A DNA stretch of 64,000 bases. Source: Marinomonas rhizomae. Its GTDB lineage: Bacteria > Pseudomonadota > Gammaproteobacteria > Pseudomonadales > Marinomonadaceae. The position numbers and the translations under genes are program-made. The DNA is taken from assembly GCF_003315485.1 (NCBI RefSeq), contig NZ_QNSE01000011.1, forward strand, positions 62,001 to 126,000. Direction: 5' to 3'. Under the pieces are notes generated by a model. The model made no database searches and was not told where the DNA came from. It saw only the letters and a program-made list of their open reading frames with translations. How positions within the stretch are numbered: position 1 is the stretch's first letter; each line of letters starts with the position of its first letter. Positions 60,218 through 64,000 of this stretch are shown piece by piece.

Positions 60218-60779
60218 ATTTTCCTCGTACAGACCCTGTCATCACGACTTCTTCTGAATTTATATAGGTTGTGATTTTGCCAGCAGAAGTCTCTCCTTGT
60301 GTGGAGGTGAGAGTTGCATTTCCATAGCTGGTTAGTGATTTATTCTGATCTAAATAATGTATGTTATCGGCGCTGAGTTTTATATCTTCTGATTGAAGAT
60401 ATTTTTTAGTCGCTCTAGCGTTTTCTGTTAATAGGATATCATTACTTCCGTCATCAATAACCCCTTTATCTGCTTTCGCACTCCAGTGGCCTGATTTTGA
60501 ATAGCGTTCCATATTGGGGCTTTCTAAGAGCGTCTTAGATTTTGCGGTATAATGCAGTGTTTGGTCTGCATCCAGTTCTTCAATAAGGCGGCCATCGATA
60601 TCGAATTCTTTTACTTTGACCTTAGTAATGAAATAGTCAGGTGAACTGCTTAGCGAATCTGTTTCCACCAGGTTTGTTGTTGGTGTCACTCCATACCACC
60701 CCAAAAAGGCGCTGATGATTAGAGCTGCCCCGATAAGTAATAGGCTTTTAGGTTGTGTTAGTTTGTTAAATGAAAGCAT
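60201..60779 (-). CDS. lptC: LPS export ABC transporter periplasmic protein LptC
   Basis: Bitopic inner-membrane protein that receives LPS from LptB2FG and passes it to LptA. From the Met at 60779 (MLSFNKLTQPKS) it has 192 residues. One helix (LLLIGAALIISAFLGWYG) precedes the jellyroll domain with KVKEFDIDGRLIEELDADQTLHY (split here) and SAKADKGVIDDGSNDILLTE. The start overlaps the yrbG stop by one base, so 24 extra upstream residues in the same frame are rejected. Confidence 0.92.
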   Translation of the reverse strand: MLSFNKLTQPKSLLLIGAALIISAFLGWYGVTPTTNLVETDSLSSSPDYFITKVKVKEFDIDGRLIEELDADQTLHYTAKSKTLLESPNMERYSKSGHWSAKADKGVIDDGSNDILLTENARATKKYLQSEDIKLSADNIHYLDQNKSLTSYGNATLTSTQGETSAGKITTYINSEEVVMTGSVRGKYETIH

Positions 60780-61759
60780 TAAACTGAACCGCTTGTACTG
60801 ACAATAAGCAAATAAGTGCAATAAGAAGCAATAAGAGGAAGGCCTATCCATCGAGGGATGCTATTTCCTTTTGTTTTTTTGAATATGAAAATCGCTACGG
60901 CTAGTGCGATAGTGAGACATAGTACCCAAGGAAAATCCCTATTTATGACATTCGCATCGATAACTCCAGGTGCAATAAGTGCCGGCAGTGGTAATACAGT
61001 AGCTAAGTTGAAAATATTTGATCCTAATATGTTACCGATTGCGATGTCGTGATGGCCTTTTCTTACACTACTCACTGACGCAGCAAGTTCTGGTAAGCTG
61101 GTGCCTACAGCGACAATAGTAAGTCCGATGACTAGCTCGCTCACACCAAGGGCGGTGGCTATTCCTATCGCTCCCCATACAAGCAGTTTAGAGCTGCCTA
61201 TCAATACTATAAGCCCAATTATCGCAATGATTAGTGATTTGCTTACAGAGGCGCCATCATCTTCTGGTAAGCCTTCTTTTAAGTCTTTTTCTAAATCTGT
61301 ACTGCCTCTTAGTAAAATTGTCAGAATAATGATAAAGGCGGCGATTAGTATGATGCCATCCCATATTCCAAGGGTTTGATCATATAATAAAAAACCGGCC
61401 AATAGAGTGATGGCTAATACAAGAGGGACTTCTTTTGAAGAGAGTCCAGGTGCTATAGGAATAGCTGAAAATAGCAGAGTAATACCAAAGACAAGAGCAA
61501 TGTTGGCAATATTAGAGCCGAGTACATTGCCTACCGCGATTTCAGGGGCATTATCCAGTGCGGCGATAGCTGAAACAACCATTTCTGGTGCGGATGTGCC
61601 AAAGGCGACCAGCGTAATGCCGATTATCATGGGATTTACATTTAATTTTTCTGCCACAAGAGCAGAGTGCTCGATGAATTTGTCGGAGCTCATGACCAGT
61701 AAAATTAGCCCTACGATCAGGGCGATGGAAAACAACAGCATGGTATTGATATTACTCAT
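60779..61759 (-). CDS. yrbG: CaCA-family Na+/Ca2+ antiporter-like protein YrbG
   Basis: Ten-helix inner-membrane cation exchanger of 326 residues. The two inverted alpha-repeats are visible: IIGITLVAFGTSAPEMVVSAIA near residue 46, with AVGNVLGSNIANIALVFGI, and VIGLTIVAVGTSLPELAASV near residue 210, with IAIGNILGSNIFNLATVL. Start choice is uncertain among 61777, 61759 and 61741. 61759 is used because it best matches family N-termini. In E. coli yrbG lies directly before kdsD and kdsC; here lptC follows at once. Confidence 0.9.
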   Translation of the reverse strand: MSNINTMLLFSIALIVGLILLVMSSDKFIEHSALVAEKLNVNPMIIGITLVAFGTSAPEMVVSAIAALDNAPEIAVGNVLGSNIANIALVFGITLLFSAIPIAPGLSSKEVPLVLAITLLAGFLLYDQTLGIWDGIILIAAFIIILTILLRGSTDLEKDLKEGLPEDDGASVSKSLIIAIIGLIVLIGSSKLLVWGAIGIATALGVSELVIGLTIVAVGTSLPELAASVSSVRKGHHDIAIGNILGSNIFNLATVLPLPALIAPGVIDANVINRDFPWVLCLTIALAVAIFIFKKTKGNSIPRWIGLPLIASYCTYLLIVSTSGSV

Positions 61760-61910
61760 AGATACAGGGGGTACCATTTAATGAGGTTTGACGTTTAAAT
61801 TCAAGGCTTGATCTTACAAACAAAGTGTATTTGCCTGCGCTGTGATTTTATTTATCTAGGGGCGATGGTAGTATCGGTCGATATTCGATAGGGATTAAAA
61901 AGGTGTGTCA

Positions 61911-62705
61911 GTGGTAGATGCTTATATAAAAGTCCAAGACGTGAGTTTTTTTAGGGGAGATCGTGTAATTTATGAAGATGTATCTCTCTCTATTCCACGG
62001 GGAAAAATAACGGCGGTAATGGGGCCGAGTGGAACGGGTAAAACGACCTTGTTGCGTTTAATTGCCGCTCAGCTCGCACCTGATTCCGGTACTGTTTTAG
62101 TGGATGGGCAGAATGTTCACTCTTTGTCGCGTTCTGAACTTTATAAAGTGAGAAAAAAAATGGGTATGCTTTTCCAGAGTGGTGCCTTGTTTAGCGACAT
62201 GTCTGTTGCTGAAAATATTGCTTTTCCTATGGAGGAACATACTCAATTAGATGCTAAGGCCATAGCGGATATTGTTGCGGATAAGCTCTATAGTGTTGGT
62301 TTACGCGGTGCTGCTGATTTAATGCCGTCTGAGTTATCGGGTGGTATGGCGAGGCGTGTTGCATTGGCGCGGGCTATTGCTTTAGATCCAGAGCTGGTTA
62401 TGTATGATGAGCCCTTTACTGGGCAGGACCCTATTTCAAAAGGGGTTCTTGTGAAGTTGATACGTCAGTTAAATGACACAGCTAATATGACGTCTGTGCT
62501 TGTTTCTCATGATGTCGAAGAGTCGCTTTCTATTGCTGATCATGTATGTATTTTGGCGGGTGGACGAGTCATTGCTGAAGGGGCAGCTGATGATATTCGG
62601 GCTTCTAATGATCCTGAAGTGAAACAGTTTTTAAATGGGGAGCCTGATGGGCCGGTGCCTTTCCATTATCCAGAAGACGATAACTCCGACAGGGTGGCAT
62701 TATGA
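61911..62705 (+). CDS. mlaF: phospholipid transport ATPase MlaF
   Basis: ATPase of the MlaFEDB complex, which moves phospholipid between the inner membrane and the periplasmic carrier MlaC to keep outer-membrane asymmetry. Walker A is [13 protein letters not shown], signature [16 protein letters not shown] and Walker [14 protein letters not shown]. From GTG at 61911 it has 264 residues. AAAGG lies seven bases before that GTG, while the alternative GTG at 61905 sits too close to it. It is divergent from yrbG. Confidence 0.94.
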   Translation: MVDAYIKVQDVSFFRGDRVIYEDVSLSIPRGKITAVMGPSGTGKTTLLRLIAAQLAPDSGTVLVDGQNVHSLSRSELYKVRKKMGMLFQSGALFSDMSVAENIAFPMEEHTQLDAKAIADIVADKLYSVGLRGAADLMPSELSGGMARRVALARAIALDPELVMYDEPFTGQDPISKGVLVKLIRQLNDTANMTSVLVSHDVEESLSIADHVCILAGGRVIAEGAADDIRASNDPEVKQFLNGEPDGPVPFHYPEDDNSDRVAL

Positions 62706-63484
62706 AGGCTATTGGTTTGTTAGGTGCGTCCTTGTTGGATTGGCTTGAGGCTGTCGGTCGAGCTGGGATTTTTTTAGTACAAAGTATCTTTAGGTTGCCT
62801 GTCCGCTTTAAAGAGTCGATCAATTTGTTGGTGAAGCAGCTTTATTCTGTTGGCGTGTTGTCGCTCGTTATTATTGTTGTATCTGGCGCATTTATTGGCA
62901 TGGTGTTATCGCTGCAAGGTTATAGTATTTTAGCTAAGTTTGGCTCTGAAGAGGCAGTAGGGCAGCTGTTGGCGCTTTCATTGTTAAGAGAGCTTTCCCC
63001 TGTAGTGACTGCTTTGCTTTTTGCTGGGCGTGCCGGTTCGTCGTTGACAGCGGAAATAGGCCTTATGAAGGCGACGGAGCAATTGTCTAGCTTTGAAATG
63101 ATGGGGGTTGATCCTTTAAGGCGAGTGATTGCTCCTCGCTTTATTGCTGGTGTTATTTGTTTACCGATCTTAAGTCTAATTTTTTCTGCTTCAGGTATTC
63201 TTGGTGGACATCTGGTGTCAGTCGAATGGTTGGGTGTTTATGATGGCGCATTTTGGTCATCTATGCAGCAGTCTGTATATTTCGATACCGATATCGTTAA
63301 TGGTCTAATTAAGGCGTTGTGTTTTTCAGTGGTTGTCACTTGGATTGCCGTTTATCAGGGCTATGAGTGTGTTCCTACTTCTGAAGGGATCGGTAAAGCA
63401 ACCACTCGAACGGTGGTGTTGGGTTCGTTGGCTATTTTGGCTTTAGATTTTGTATTAACCGCTGCTATGTTTGGGGATTTTTAG
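62702..63484 (+). CDS. mlaE: phospholipid transport permease MlaE
   Basis: Inner-membrane permease of the Mla complex, 260 residues. It has [50 protein letters not shown] (split here) and [29 protein letters not shown], all typical of MlaE/YrbE permeases. ATG overlaps the mlaF stop by four bases. Confidence 0.95.
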   Translation: MKAIGLLGASLLDWLEAVGRAGIFLVQSIFRLPVRFKESINLLVKQLYSVGVLSLVIIVVSGAFIGMVLSLQGYSILAKFGSEEAVGQLLALSLLRELSPVVTALLFAGRAGSSLTAEIGLMKATEQLSSFEMMGVDPLRRVIAPRFIAGVICLPILSLIFSASGILGGHLVSVEWLGVYDGAFWSSMQQSVYFDTDIVNGLIKALCFSVVVTWIAVYQGYECVPTSEGIGKATTRTVVLGSLAILALDFVLTAAMFGDF

Positions 63485-63485
63485 G

Positions 63486-63950
63486 ATGAGAAGTAAACGT
63501 TCAGAATTATTGGTCGGATGTTTTATCGTATTGGGCGTCGCAGCTCTTGTTTATTTAGCCGTTCAGGTAAGTGGACTGGCTTTTTCTAGCAAAAAAGATA
63601 CTTATCAAGTTGTTGCTAGGTTTGATGATATCGCAGGGTTAACAAGTCGAGCCAAGGTTTCTATTGCTGGTGTGGCAGTTGGTAACGTTGAGTCTATTAC
63701 GTTTGATAAAGAGCTTTATATGGCATTAGTGACTATGAATATCGATTCAGATGTTAATAACATTCCAACAGATAGCTCAGTTGCAGTTTTGACAAGTGGT
63801 TTGTTGGGTGAAAAGTATTTGGGTATTTCTATCGGTGCGGATGATGAGGTGTTGAAAAATGGTAGTGAAATTTACGATACTCAGTCTGCTTTGGTTTTGG
63901 AAACCTTGATAAGTCAGTTCTTGTTCAAAGGCGGCGACTCGGAGAAGTAA
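63486..63950 (+). CDS. mlaD: Mla substrate-binding protein MlaD
   Basis: Membrane-anchored MCE-domain protein forming the hexameric lipid channel on MlaE. From ATG at 63486 (MRSKRSELLVG) it has 154 residues. One helix (LLVGCFIVLGVAALVYLAV) precedes the MCE domain, with ARFDDIAGLTSRAKVSIAGVAVGNVESI split here and VLTSGLLGEKYLGISIG at the end. It starts two bases after the mlaE stop. Confidence 0.94.
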   Translation: MRSKRSELLVGCFIVLGVAALVYLAVQVSGLAFSSKKDTYQVVARFDDIAGLTSRAKVSIAGVAVGNVESITFDKELYMALVTMNIDSDVNNIPTDSSVAVLTSGLLGEKYLGISIGADDEVLKNGSEIYDTQSALVLETLISQFLFKGGDSEK

Positions 63951-63953
63951 TAT

Positions 63954-64000
63954 ATGTCTAGAATGATACCGAGTGTTTTTTTTGTTTTTGCTTTGTTAGG
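63954..64000 (+). CDS. mlaC: start of mlaC (cut by window edge)
   Basis: ATG at 63954 begins MSRMIPSVFFVFALL, the start of a signal peptide. GGAGAAG before it is a good ribosome site. Position directly after mlaD identifies it as the periplasmic phospholipid carrier MlaC; only 15 residues are visible, so the call rests on gene order. Confidence 0.7.
   Translation, partial: MSRMIPSVFFVFALL

Overview
The window looks like chromosomal DNA of a moderately AT-rich marine gammaproteobacterium of the Oceanospirillales, probably Marinomonas or a close relative. This is inferred from gene content and family resemblance, not from a marker gene. Supporting features are the gatCAB/mreBCD-maf-rng-yhdP-nit block, the rpoN-ptsN-ptsO and lptABC-mlaFED blocks, an Escherichia-type lysR/lysA pair, and many uptake systems for organic acids, nucleobases and peptide-like solutes. 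No rRNA, tRNA, insertion sequence, phage or CRISPR array was seen.

Layout. 1-7.4 kb: an alanine/sodium symporter, then a tripartite tricarboxylate transporter (fused TctA-TctB permease plus a TctC-type receptor), a PrpF-type tautomerase and a divergent LysR regulator. 7.6-11.4 kb: a 56-residue conserved protein, an RlmI-like methyltransferase, a PepSY membrane protein, a His-rich DUF2946 protein and a DUF2750 protein. 11.4-17.3 kb: a purine salvage operon made of a nucleoside/nucleobase ABC importer (NupOPQ/BMP type) and an adenine deaminase. 17.8-24.3 kb: a membrane diguanylate cyclase, an RluA-type pseudouridine synthase, RlmM, an L,D-transpeptidase, a YkgJ protein and a REC-REC-GGDEF regulator. 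24.3-36.9 kb: conserved core, with gatCAB facing away from mreBCD-maf-rng-yhdP-nit. In this block mreC appears to start at ATT.

36.9-54.1 kb is accessory and interrupts a gene neighbourhood that is usually conserved (nit/tldD on one side, yjgA/pmbA on the other). It holds a SoxR-controlled MFS exporter and flavin reductase, a GFA enzyme, lysR/lysA, a dienelactone hydrolase, the decayed remnant of an FGGY sugar kinase, an Opp/Dpp-type ABC importer whose binding-protein gene carries one in-frame TAG and sits behind a Zur-like dyad, a small secreted protein, and a large hybrid histidine kinase coupled to a response-regulator diguanylate cyclase.

54.2-64 kb is core again: msrB and yjgA/darP, then mgtE, ptsO, ptsN, rpoN, lptB, lptA, lptC and yrbG on the minus strand, and mlaFED plus the start of mlaC on the plus strand. 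The usual neighbours kdsC, kdsD, hpf and rapZ are missing from these blocks. Cell-envelope construction (mre, lpt, mla, ldt, yhdP) and c-di-GMP signalling (three GGDEF proteins) are the recurrent themes.
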